From: Actinoplanes couchii
GTDB taxonomy: Bacteria; Actinomycetota; Actinomycetes; Mycobacteriales; Micromonosporaceae
Assembly: GCF_016862075.1 (NCBI RefSeq)
Contig: NZ_BOMG01000092.1
Location: forward strand, 1-64,000
Reading direction: 5' to 3'
Length of the DNA stretch: 64,000 nt
Shown here piece by piece: positions 17,407 through 25,208 of this stretch. A model generated the notes under the pieces. The model saw nothing but the letters and a program-made list of their open reading frames with translations. It was not told the origin of the DNA and searched no databases. The number at the start of each line of letters is the position of its first letter. Position 1 is the stretch's first letter. The translations under genes and the position numbers were made by a program.

Positions 17407-18156
17407 TCAACCATCCATCTCGTTGATCACCATCTCTCGCGGCTCCAGGATTCCGGGCCAGTAGGGGGAGAGCGGGTCGGCGCCCCGGCGCAGCCAGAGG
17501 GTCGTGCCGTCGGGGGTCGTCGCGGTCTCGATGACATGGTCGGCGTCCGCCTCGATGCGGGCCGTCGTGATCGGGGCCAGGCCCAGTCGTGTCGCCTCGG
17601 TGCGCAGCTCGGCGGTGGTGACGTAGAGCAGGGTCGCCCGGCCCCGGTCCACGCCGGCGGCGGTGGGCTCGACGAGCGTCAGCCACGGGTCCAGGGCCGC
17701 CACGGTGCCGGTGATCGTGGTGGCGGCGACCGTGACGAACAGGCGCGCCACCATGTCGGACTCCCCCGGCTTGATCTCCAGGACACGGTCGGGGGCCAGG
17801 GCGACGCCGTGGGTAGCACCCTCCCAGCCGAGGTACTGGTCGGCTCGATCGATCACCAGCCGGGTGGCCGGTGGGCCCGACGGGGGCTCGACGGTTTCGG
17901 CGTATCGGACGTTCGGCGAATAGACGAAATCCTCGGTGCGCCAGCCGAAACGGCTCAACAACGGTTCGGCCATCACGTGCATGGCCTGTTTCTCGTTCGC
18001 GGCGACGCGGGCGCCGGACAACAGCAGGTCCGCGCGTTCGATGTCGACGTCCACACCGGTGGCGCCGATCTCGTCGGCCAAAGGGGCGTACCGCCGCAGG
18101 GTTTGTACGGGGTCGGCAACGCCCCTTTCCAGCCGGAGCATCGCCTGCATTCTCAT
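17407..18156 (-). CDS. Hypothetical cytoplasmic protein
   Basis: The 249-aa protein has no signal or membrane span. It looks like an alpha/beta soluble protein with a beta-rich second half (GVALAPDRVLEIKPGESDMVARLFVTVAA is one 29-residue stretch, positions about 118-146). I do not recognise a family. It lies just downstream, on the same strand, of the GH30 remnant, whose ancestral stop is five bases upstream of its start, so the two may once have been an operon. Confidence 0.55.
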   Translation of the reverse strand: MRMQAMLRLERGVADPVQTLRRYAPLADEIGATGVDVDIERADLLLSGARVAANEKQAMHVMAEPLLSRFGWRTEDFVYSPNVRYAETVEPPSGPPATRLVIDRADQYLGWEGATHGVALAPDRVLEIKPGESDMVARLFVTVAATTITGTVAALDPWLTLVEPTAAGVDRGRATLLYVTTAELRTEATRLGLAPITTARIEADADHVIETATTPDGTTLWLRRGADPLSPYWPGILEPREMVINEMDG

Positions 18157-18160
18157 CCGG

Positions 18161-19135
18161 TCAGTGTGTCGGGACCACTGTGGAGATGCTGCGCGCCGGG
18201 ACGCTCACCGTGACCTGTGCCCCGTCGATTCCGGTGGATGGGACGGCCGCGTTCACGGTTCTTCGCCTCCATCGACCGGTGCACGGTGCGCATGATGTCG
18301 TCCAGGGTCTCGTTCCACACGGCCTGATTCGCCGGGTCGCCCCAGATGTTCGAGCCGTTCCCGTCGGCGGCGTGCAGATTCCATGCGGTCATCCACATCG
18401 GCTTCGCGGACTGCGCGGCCAACGGATAGGGGCCGAGCCGCCCGGCCGCTCCGGTGCCGTACAGATGGCCGCCGATGTAGCCGATATCGTCACGGGCGTT
18501 CGCGTCGTTCAGGGTGAGATCGGTGTACCCGTAGTTCAGGTTCACCGCCTCGGCCACCATCAGTTTCGTGTTCTGGATGCGGGCGCCCTGATCGCGGGCG
18601 AAATTGCGCAGTTCGTCGCCGCTCCAGTCCATCGAATCGTAGGCGGGATGCCAGTCCGGCTCGTTCTGCACCGATGTGACGTCGATCGGCACGCCCTGTC
18701 CGCGCATGTACTGGACGTAATTGTTGAGATGTCCGGCGTACTCGTCGTAATTGTCGGTCTGGAGTTTTCCGCCGTTGATCCGGCTGTTGTTGGTCTTCCA
18801 CTCCGGCGGTGCGGTCCACGGCGTGGCCAGGATCTTCACCCCGCTGCCGTACGCTTTGGCGACCTTCGGCGCGTTGACCTGAGTTCCCCATTCACCGGCG
18901 ACCGGCGAGATCCCGGTCCGGACGATCGACAGCCCGAACTGGTTCGTGCCGAGCCCGACCAGGGTCTGCGTCTCCGCCGTCGACCAGGCGCTCCCCCAGA
19001 TCGAGACCGCCGCCCCGAACCCGTCGACCGTCTGATATCCGGTCGCCGCGTTCACGGTGATGTCGAGGGCGGCGGCCGGAGCTGTGGCCCCGGCGGACGA
19101 CAGCGCCACGACACCAGAGCGAGGAGGCTTCTCAT
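18161..19135 (-). pseudogene. GH30 glucuronoxylanase, inactivated
   Basis: The body matches secreted GH30 xylanases of the XynC type (GFGAAVSIWGSAWS, LATPWTAPPEWKTN, and the acid/base motif VQNEPD). Three lesions are visible. First, a signal start MRSLLAL lies in a different frame from the following GVVALSSAGATAPAAA. Second, the position of the catalytic nucleophile reads WMTAW instead of WMTE, with codon GCA at 18384-18386. Third, the sequence jumps after HRSMEA to NAAVPSTGIDGAQVTVSV, losing the barrel end and most of the beta domain and changing frame near 18255-18275. The original stop is at 18161. Confidence 0.85.
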
Positions 19136-19223
19136 GAGGATCGATGGCATCGGGAGCGCTCCCAAAATGGATAAACCGAGCATTTCGAGCCGCCCGGCGT
19201 AACACTTTTCCGGCCGCCGGCCC

Positions 19224-20723
19224 TCAGCGGATGACCGAAAACAACGGCGTGTGCTCGACCGTCCGGGTGCCGCCGCCGGCGCGTTTCGCCTCGTACATGG
19301 CTGCGTCCGCCGTACTCAGCAACTCGCTTATCAGGTTGTCGGTCTGCTGTTCGGTCATCGTGACGGTGGCCGGCAGGGTCAGGACGCCGATCGAGGCGCC
19401 GATGGCCACCGTGCAGTCGCCGACATCGATCGGTTCGGCCAGCACCGACTCGATCCGCTGCGACAGGCTCGCCGTGGCGGCGGTGTCCAGGGCGGTGCAG
19501 ACCACCACGAACTCGTCGCCGCCCAGCCGGGCCACCGTGTCGGTGCTCCGGACGATCCGGGTGAGGCGTGCGGCGACCGTCTGCAGGACCACGTCGCCGC
19601 AGTGGTGCCCGTGCGTGTCGTTGACCGCCTTGAAACCGTCCAGGTCGACGAAGAACAGCGTGGGCGCGTCGTGCACCGCGTCGCGCATGTCGGTCAGCAG
19701 CCGGGAGCGGTTGGCGAGTCCGGTCAGCTGGTCGTGGGTGGCCTGGTGGCGCAGCGTCCGCTCGGCGTCCTCGAGGTCGGCGACGGCCCGCCGCAGCCGG
19801 GAGAGGATGACCACGATCATGACGGTCATGCACGCGGCCGCGGGTCCCCGCTCCCAGCCGCGGTGCGGCAGGACGATCGTGCTCAGCCCCACCCCGCAGA
19901 GGGCGGCGCCGAGCAGGGCCATCCGCCAGCCGCGCATGCCCGGCGCCGGTTCCGACCGGCTGACCGGGCGGATCGCCGCGTCCCGGTCCGGATGCACCGT
20001 GGCCGCGGTCAACAGAGCGTTGATGACCAGGTACGTCGGCATGTACCAGACATTCGCGTCGGTCGCCGACACCGGCAGCAGCGTGTTGGCGACGTCGACC
20101 AGCAGGGACAACCCGAATCCGGCGACGATCAGGTGCTCCGGGACGGTTCGGCGGCCCGGGATCAGCAGCACCGTCACGGCCAGCGCGAGCAGCACCACGT
20201 CGCCCAGCGGGTAGCAGAACACGGCGATGACACCCCAGCGGTCACCGTCGACGACGCCGGGCAGGGCCGGGCGGATCAGCAGGTACCAGGCGAACATCAG
20301 GGCCGCCGCGGTCACCACCAGGACGTCCTTGACGATCGCCCGGCGTACCGGCCGCGGCAGGGCCCGCCCGGCCAGCATCCGGTGCACGGCCAGGGCGGCC
20401 GGCGGATAGACCCCCAGCCAGAGCAGCAGCGCCACGTCGTTCAGGGCGGCGGCCGGCGCTCCGGGCAGTCCGGCCAGCTGGAAGACGGCCGGACCGGTGG
20501 CCCCGAGCGCCACCATGACGATCAGCGGCAGCCACGCCCGCCGCCGGCCGGGCGGCAGGGACCGGGCCGCCGCGACGAGGTACCCGCCGATCAGGCACAG
20601 GCCGGCCAGGTAGCAGACGACGGCGATCGTGCTGCCGGGGAGCACGACGGAGGGCGTCGCCAGCACGGCGCACCCGCCGACGACGACGTGCCACGCTCGC
20701 CATCGCGGAACCGACACAACCAT
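19224..20723 (-). CDS. Membrane diguanylate cyclase (GGDEF)
   Basis: The 499-aa protein has about eight or nine N-terminal spans (residues about 10-300) followed by a GGDEF domain (about 325-490). GGDEF is intact, and RSTD five residues upstream is a proper inhibitory RxxD site. It should make cyclic-di-GMP in response to an unknown membrane signal. The ATG starts MVVSVPRWRAWHVVV. The gene is divergent from the sigma-AbfB gene, with about 117 bp between the starts. Confidence 0.9.
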   Translation of the reverse strand: MVVSVPRWRAWHVVVGGCAVLATPSVVLPGSTIAVVCYLAGLCLIGGYLVAAARSLPPGRRRAWLPLIVMVALGATGPAVFQLAGLPGAPAAALNDVALLLWLGVYPPAALAVHRMLAGRALPRPVRRAIVKDVLVVTAAALMFAWYLLIRPALPGVVDGDRWGVIAVFCYPLGDVVLLALAVTVLLIPGRRTVPEHLIVAGFGLSLLVDVANTLLPVSATDANVWYMPTYLVINALLTAATVHPDRDAAIRPVSRSEPAPGMRGWRMALLGAALCGVGLSTIVLPHRGWERGPAAACMTVMIVVILSRLRRAVADLEDAERTLRHQATHDQLTGLANRSRLLTDMRDAVHDAPTLFFVDLDGFKAVNDTHGHHCGDVVLQTVAARLTRIVRSTDTVARLGGDEFVVVCTALDTAATASLSQRIESVLAEPIDVGDCTVAIGASIGVLTLPATVTMTEQQTDNLISELLSTADAAMYEAKRAGGGTRTVEHTPLFSVIR

Positions 20724-20840
20724 CCATCGGCACGCGCGCCCGGACGCTTAGCCCCGGCGGGCCAGGCCTGTAACATCGTCGTCATTGAATGGCTTGGTGG
20801 AGACGCGGAATCGCCGGCGGGCGGCAGCCGGCGTCTTGTC

Positions 20841-22070
20841 GTGGCGGCGCGGGCCGGCGACCGGGCGGCCGCCGAGGAGCTGATGGCCGCGCACCTGCCG
20901 ATGCTCTACCGGATCGTCGGGCGGGCCCTGGACGGGCACGCCGACGTCGACGACGTGGTGCAGGAGACGGTGCTGCGGGCGCACCGGGACCTGGCCGGGC
21001 TGCGTACACCGGAGAGTTTCCGGTCCTGGCTGGTCGCCATCGCGATGCACCAGATCAGTGGCCGCCGACGACGGTGGCTGCTGGAGCGCGACCGGTCCAC
21101 GGCGCTGTCCGACGTCCCGGATCCGGACGCCGAGTTCACCGGCGTCGCGCTGCTGCGACTGGACCTGTCGGCGCAGCGGCGGCAGACCGCCCGGGCCACC
21201 CGCTGGCTCAACCCGGACGACCGGGAACTCGCCCTGCGATGGTGGCGGGAGCTGACCGGCGAACGGACCCGGGCCGAGGTGGTGGCCGGTCTCGGCATCG
21301 GCGCGGCGCACGCCCGGGTCCGCCTGCAACGGATGCGACGTCAGCTGGAACTGTGCCGGCGCCTGGTGGCCGCGCTCGAAACCGAGCCGCGCTGCCCCGA
21401 CCTGGACACCACCGGCTGGGACGGCGAGCCGTCACCCCGGTGGCGCAAACGGTTCGCCAGACACCTGCGCGGCTGCGGCCGGTGCGGTCCGGCGGGTACG
21501 GGGCTGGTGCCGGTGGACCGGCTGCTGCTCGGCGCGTCGCCGATGGTGGCCACGCTCGATCCGCTGGGCCCGGGGACCGACTGGTTCGCCCAGCTCTCCC
21601 GGATCAAGGTGGCGGCGACGGTCGCCGTGGTGGCCGCCGGGCTGGCGGTGATCCTGCCCCGCCTGCACGGCGCCGATCAGGCTCCGCCGGCGACGATGGT
21701 GCTGCACCCGGCGGGCCGCCCGGACGCGGTGGTCGATCTCGACGGTGATCGTCTCGCGGTCATGACCGGCACACCCGGCGCCGCACTGACCATGGTTCCC
21801 GGTTTCACCGACCGGAAATGCTTCTCCCTGCGGTACGCCGACGGCCGGTACGTCCGGCACTCCTCGTTCCAGTTGGTGCTCGACGAGGTGGAGGACAGCC
21901 TGTTGTTCCGTGAGGACGCCACGTTCTGCACCCGGCCGGGTGTGGCGGCGGGCACGGTCCGGTTCACGTCGGTGAACTACCCGGACCGTTTCCTCCGCGC
22001 CGGTGGCCGTGACCTGCGCCTGGACCCGGGGGCGTTGACGGACACCATGTTCACCCTGGTCCGGGTCTGA
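20841..22070 (+). CDS. Sigma-70 family factor fused to zinc-finger-like motif, membrane span and AbfB domain
   Basis: Reading from this GTG (409 aa), ECF sigma region 2 comes first (RAGDRAAAEELMAAHLPMLY; DDVVQETVLRAHRDL). Region 4 follows at about residues 112-180 (NPDDRELALRWW). Then comes HLRGCGRC, an HxxxCxxC pattern (His208, Cys212, Cys215) like zinc anti-sigma domains. One hydrophobic span lies at about 255-275 (VAATVAVVAAGLAVILP). The C-terminal AbfB-type beta-trefoil carries paired signatures FSLRYADGRYVRHSSFQL and VNYPDRFLRAGGRDLRLDP. It is thus predicted to be a membrane-tethered sigma factor with an outside arabinose/arabinoxylan-binding sensor. The start is uncertain: conserved residues lie just upstream (RRLVV), so an unusual earlier start is possible. 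Confidence 0.85.
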   Translation: MAARAGDRAAAEELMAAHLPMLYRIVGRALDGHADVDDVVQETVLRAHRDLAGLRTPESFRSWLVAIAMHQISGRRRRWLLERDRSTALSDVPDPDAEFTGVALLRLDLSAQRRQTARATRWLNPDDRELALRWWRELTGERTRAEVVAGLGIGAAHARVRLQRMRRQLELCRRLVAALETEPRCPDLDTTGWDGEPSPRWRKRFARHLRGCGRCGPAGTGLVPVDRLLLGASPMVATLDPLGPGTDWFAQLSRIKVAATVAVVAAGLAVILPRLHGADQAPPATMVLHPAGRPDAVVDLDGDRLAVMTGTPGAALTMVPGFTDRKCFSLRYADGRYVRHSSFQLVLDEVEDSLLFREDATFCTRPGVAAGTVRFTSVNYPDRFLRAGGRDLRLDPGALTDTMFTLVRV

Positions 22071-22178
22071 CACCGTTCACACTGGTCCGGGTCCAGCACC
22101 ACTTACTCTGACCCTGGTCCAGCGCCGTTTACTCTGACCCGGGTCCAGCACCGTTTACTCCGATCCGGGTCCAGCGCC
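22050..22178. repeat. About 26-bp tandem array joining two convergent gene ends
   Basis: Five units with the core CCGGGTCCAGCACCG-TTTACTCTG run from the last codons of the sigma-AbfB gene to the last codons of the convergent MarR gene. The C-terminal FTLVRV-stop of the first and GAGPGSE-stop of the second are both encoded in repeat units. The array has therefore spread across the whole intergenic space. Confidence 0.85.
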
Positions 22179-22604
22179 CAGGGCTTTCTCCAGCAGCGCG
22201 CGCAACTGGGCGACCTCGGCGGTGTCGAGAGCCGCGAACGGTGTCTGCCGCAGCGTGGCGCCGATGATCTCGCTGCGGACCCGGCGGCCACGCTCGGTGA
22301 GCACCAGGACCCGCAGGCGGCGGTCGGCCGGATCGGTCTCCCGGTCGGCGAGTCCGCGATCGATCAGCTGGTTGGTGACAAACGTCAGGTTCGAGGCGTT
22401 GCAGTAGAGCCGCTCGGCCATCATCTTCATCGACGGCGGCGGCTGTGCCGGGTCGAGCAGCCAGAGCGCGTGCGCGGTCGCGGGGGTCAGCCGGTGCTCG
22501 GCGAACACCTCGGTCAGGCGGTCGTTGGCCAGCAGGAACAGCTCGTGGTTCGCCGCCACCACCGCGGCCAGGTCGGCCGGTTCCATGCCGTCACCCTTCT
22601 TCAT
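22155..22604 (-). CDS. MarR-family regulator
   Basis: The protein (149 aa from this ATG) has the MarR winged helix: MKMMAERLYCNASNLTFVTNQLIDRGL, then the wing DPADRRLRVLVLTERG. An earlier ATG (22646) would overlap a palindromic operator, so I prefer 22604; the ATG at 22586, with AAGGG upstream, is also possible. It is divergent from an SDR gene with two identical palindromes between them, so it probably represses that gene and itself. The last residues lie within a tandem repeat array. Confidence 0.88.
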   Translation of the reverse strand: MKKGDGMEPADLAAVVAANHELFLLANDRLTEVFAEHRLTPATAHALWLLDPAQPPPSMKMMAERLYCNASNLTFVTNQLIDRGLADRETDPADRRLRVLVLTERGRRVRSEIIGATLRQTPFAALDTAEVAQLRALLEKALGAGPGSE

Positions 22605-22641
22605 GCCGCCACACTTCTCCACGCCACCAAGCTTCGAATGC

Positions 22642-22654
22642 TTCAAGTCTTGAA
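22642..22654. promoter_or_regulatory. MarR operator candidate 1
   Basis: TTCAAGTCTTGAA is a perfect 6+1+6 palindrome in the MarR/SDR divergent region. It lies 38 bp upstream of the MarR start. Confidence 0.7.
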
Positions 22655-22678
22655 CCTTATGCTAGCCTTCGCAGAAGC

Positions 22679-22691
22679 TTCAAGACTTGAA
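22679..22691. promoter_or_regulatory. MarR operator candidate 2
   Basis: TTCAAGACTTGAA is the same 6+1+6 palindrome as site 1, with centres 37 bp apart. It lies 15 bp before the SDR start, overlapping its probable promoter or leader. Confidence 0.7.
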
Positions 22692-22706
22692 GTATCGGAG
22701 GGTTTC

Positions 22707-23525
22707 ATGGACGACTTCCGTGGGCGAACCGCCCTGGTCACCGGCGCATCCAAGGGCATCGGCCGAGCACTCGCCGTCGACCTCGCCCGCCGCGGCGCCG
22801 ACGTGATCCTGGTGGCCCGCGCCGAACAGACACTGCTCGCCGTCGCCGACGACATCCGCACCCGGTTCCCCGCCGTCACGGTCACGCCGATCCCGGCCGA
22901 CCTGGGCACCCCCGACGGCACCGGCCGGCTGCTCGAAGCACTCGGCGGACACAGCGTCGACCTGCTGATCAACAACGCCGGCATGGGCACCGCCGGACCG
23001 TTCCTGATCAGTCCGCTGGAGCGACACCAGAGTTCGATCGACCTCAACATCACAGGCTTGACCAGATTGACGTACGACCTGGGCCGCTCGATGATCGAAA
23101 GGGGTTCCGGCGGGATCGTGAACGTGGCCTCGACAGCCGCCTTCCAGCCGCTGCCCTACCAGGCCAGTTACGGCGCGACCAAGGCGTTCGTGCTCTCCTT
23201 CACCGAGGCGCTCGCCGAAGAGTTGCGCGGCACCGGCGTGCACGTGATGGCCGCCCACCCCGGCGCCACCGACACGTCCTTCTTCGACACCAGCACGATG
23301 GAGGTGAACCCGGCGTTCAGCGACACCCCGGACCGGGTGGCCGCCGACATCCTGGACGACTACGCCCGCCGGCACACCGCGTCCTACCCGGGCCGGTTCA
23401 CCAACCAGGCGATGACCGTCGTCGCCCGTTTCCTCCCCCGCCGCACCGTCACGAAACTGGCCGCCGCCCTCAACCGCAAGCTGGGCCTGCACGAGGCCCG
23501 CGACCTGACCGGCGCCCCCGGCTGA
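22707..23525 (+). CDS. Short-chain dehydrogenase/reductase
   Basis: This 272-aa SDR has TGASKGIG near the start, NNAGMG, and the catalytic YGATK. The long C-terminal region (FTNQAMTVVARFLPRRTVTKLAAALN) resembles DltE/YqjQ-like SDRs that act on lipid-like or keto substrates. CGGAGGG precedes the ATG. It is divergent from MarR, with paired operators. The substrate is unknown. Confidence 0.88.
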   Translation: MDDFRGRTALVTGASKGIGRALAVDLARRGADVILVARAEQTLLAVADDIRTRFPAVTVTPIPADLGTPDGTGRLLEALGGHSVDLLINNAGMGTAGPFLISPLERHQSSIDLNITGLTRLTYDLGRSMIERGSGGIVNVASTAAFQPLPYQASYGATKAFVLSFTEALAEELRGTGVHVMAAHPGATDTSFFDTSTMEVNPAFSDTPDRVAADILDDYARRHTASYPGRFTNQAMTVVARFLPRRTVTKLAAALNRKLGLHEARDLTGAPG

Positions 23526-23699
23526 TCGGCACGGCGCAACCGGCTGAGTCGCGGATCGTCACCGTGCGGCCGGCGGGATCTCGGCTCGCCGCCCACCGTG
23601 CCACTGCGGTTTCCGGTCGGCCAAGACGATCAGGTCGCGAGAAGGCAGCACAAGGCGGCACGAGCCGGTGAGCGGCAGAAAGGATTTCCGCCGGGAGGC
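23526..23699. other. Intergenic stretch without recognised content
   Basis: Between the SDR stop and the 105-bp repeats I see no gene with domain support, no RNA and no strong hairpin. It is G-rich and partly resembles degraded repeat sequence (CCGCCGGGAGG). Confidence 0.4.
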
Positions 23700-23964
23700 A
23701 GGAAGAATTGCCGCCGGGAGGGCCACGGTCGCCGTTGCCGCCGATCGGGCCTGGTGGTCAAGCCGTGAGTAAGCGGTGCAGGGCGGCTCGGGCCGGCGGA
23801 CCCCAGGAAGGTTTACCGCCGGCGAGGCTACGGTCGCCGTTGCCGCTGATCGGGCCTGGCGGTCAGGTCGTGAGTAGGCGGTGCAGGGCGGCTCGGGCCG
23901 GCGGAGCCCAGGAAGGTTTGCCGCCGGGGAGGCCGCGGTCGCCGTTGTCGCCGATCAGGAGTCC
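23700..23964. repeat. 105-bp tandem repeat of the APH gene end, about 2.5 copies
   Basis: The last 35 codons of the kinase gene (minus strand) recur twice downstream at an exact 105-bp offset. Anchors are CGGTCGCCGTTG at 23726, 23831 and 23936, and CGGTGCAGGGCGGCTC at 23774 and 23879. Each full copy retains a readable GGKPSW-PPARAALHRLLT-stop frame, although copies beyond the first stop are not translated. The period is a multiple of three. Confidence 0.92.
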
Positions 23965-24879
23965 GCTCAGGACTCGGGCCATCGCCCAGCCCCGGGCGCG
24001 GCGACGGGTCGCGGCATCCGCCCGATAGATCTCATGGAAACGGTCGACCCCGGAGAGGTCGCCCGTGGCTTGTCCGGAATCCTCGGGGCCAAAGCCGGAA
24101 CCAGAACCAGAACCGGAACCAGAACCGGAGTCGGAGCCGGAGTCGGAGCCGGCGCTGGTCCGGGACGGGAGCAGGAGCCAGGCGGCGGACAGGTCGTAGG
24201 CCGGGTCGCCGGCGCACAGGTCGCCGAAGTCGATCACGCCGGAGAGAGTTCCGTCCGTGGTCAGGACGTTGGCCGGGTGCAGGTCGGCGTGGATCCACAG
24301 GGGCGGGCCGCCCCAGGCCGGGGCGGCGAGTGCGTCCTGCCAGACCGCCCGGATCGCATCCGGATCCTCGATCAGCCCTCGCTCGGTGGCCACCGCGACG
24401 CCGCGCTCGAAACCGGCATCCCGTTCGGTCAGCGGTCCGCCCCGTTCTCGTCCGGCCGGGGCATCGGCGGGCGCGGGCCGGTGCAGAGCGGTGAGGAAGG
24501 TGGCCAGCGACTCGGCGGACTCCGCCGACCGTTCCCCGGTGACGGGCGCGCGGTCGGCGGGTTCGCCGGGAACCCAGGTGGTGACGATCCACGGGCGCGG
24601 GAAGCGTTCCGACGGCACGCCGAGGTGCAGCGGCACCGGAATCGGCAACGGCAGAGCCGGAGCCAGCTCGGGCACCCAGGTGTGCTCGCTGAGCACCCGT
24701 TCGTCGGACTCCGCGACAACCCACGGCATCCGGACGGCCAGGTCGTCGCCGAGCCGCCACATCTGGTTGTCCCAGCCGCGGGCCCCGAGCCGGATCGCCC
24801 GGTCCGCGAGGGCCGGATGCTGCTCCCGCAGCAACTCCCGGATCAGATCGGCGGTGATCTCGAGCTCGGAGTGGGTCAC
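23863..24879 (-). CDS. Aminoglycoside phosphotransferase-family kinase
   Basis: The 338-aa protein has the APH/choline-kinase fold: GWDNQMWRLGDDLAVRMP in the N-lobe, the catalytic HADLHPAN (Asp199) and DFGD (217-220) for metal binding. A Gly-Ser/Asp-Ser linker (about 243-262) is inserted after the catalytic core and is encoded by simple repeats. Actinomycetes carry many such kinases. Resistance is possible, but phosphorylation of a metabolite is as likely. Its 3' end is duplicated downstream. Confidence 0.88.
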   Translation of the reverse strand: MTHSELEITADLIRELLREQHPALADRAIRLGARGWDNQMWRLGDDLAVRMPWVVAESDERVLSEHTWVPELAPALPLPIPVPLHLGVPSERFPRPWIVTTWVPGEPADRAPVTGERSAESAESLATFLTALHRPAPADAPAGRERGGPLTERDAGFERGVAVATERGLIEDPDAIRAVWQDALAAPAWGGPPLWIHADLHPANVLTTDGTLSGVIDFGDLCAGDPAYDLSAAWLLLPSRTSAGSDSGSDSGSGSGSGSGSGFGPEDSGQATGDLSGVDRFHEIYRADAATRRRARGWAMARVLSGLLIGDNGDRGLPGGKPSWAPPARAALHRLLTT

Positions 24880-24911
24880 CCCGAAACGCTAGCGGCCACG
24901 GTCAAGCCGGC

Positions 24912-24937
24912 GGGGCGCCCGCCATGCGCGGCGCCCC
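24912..24937. other. Perfect inverted repeat upstream of the APH gene
   Basis: GGGGCGCC and GGCGCCCC form 8-bp arms around a 10-base centre, 33 bp upstream of the APH start. It could be an operator or a hairpin. It does not sit at the end of any gene I can see, so a terminator role is doubtful. Confidence 0.45.
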
Positions 24938-24955
24938 GGATAAGGATCCGCGCCG

Positions 24956-25072
24956 CGGGCCACCACCCGAAACCGGCACGGCCAGGAGGGGACCGCACCG
25001 CGGGCCACCGCTCGAACCCGGCACGGCCAGGAGGGGACCGCACCGTGGGCCACCGCTCGAAACGGGATCGGC
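24956..25072. repeat. 45-bp tandem repeat, about 2.6 copies
   Basis: Units begin CGGGCCACC at 24956 and 25001, and TGGGCCACC at 25046, with an exact 45-bp period and few mismatches. They lie in the 329-bp gap between the divergent APH and GH81 genes. Confidence 0.9.
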
Positions 25073-25117
25073 CCCGCGGGACGTCCTGCGACGTGCACAT
25101 TTAATTTCCCGGAAACA

Positions 25118-25146
25118 TTGACGGTCTTAACGGTACCGGTTACGGT
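25118..25146 (+). promoter_or_regulatory. Sigma-70-type promoter of the GH81 gene
   Basis: TTGACG, a 17-bp spacer, then TACGGT gives near-ideal vegetative promoter spacing 63 bp upstream of the GH81 start. A perfect palindrome lies 10 bp downstream. Confidence 0.6.
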
Positions 25147-25156
25147 CACGGTTTCG

Positions 25157-25168
25157 GAGAGCGCTCTC
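25157..25168. promoter_or_regulatory. GAGAGCGCTCTC operator
   Basis: This 12-bp perfect palindrome lies just downstream of the predicted -10 box, at the expected transcript start. It resembles the GAGCGCTC core bound by LacI-family regulators of cellulose and glucan genes in actinomycetes (CebR-like). Repression relieved by a glucan oligosaccharide is the natural reading. Confidence 0.65.
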
Positions 25169-25208
25169 ACGCGCCTTTGCGCACCTCATCCCCCTTGGAG
25201 GTTCGTTC

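Noticed and set aside
19251..20840. Upstream extension of the sigma-AbfB open frame
   Set aside because: It runs opposite the membrane GGDEF gene and shows only shadow composition; the sigma domain begins near 20841.
24912..24937. Terminator in the APH/GH81 gap
   Set aside because: The hairpin is upstream of both divergent genes, so there is no transcript for it to end; it is recorded only as an inverted repeat.
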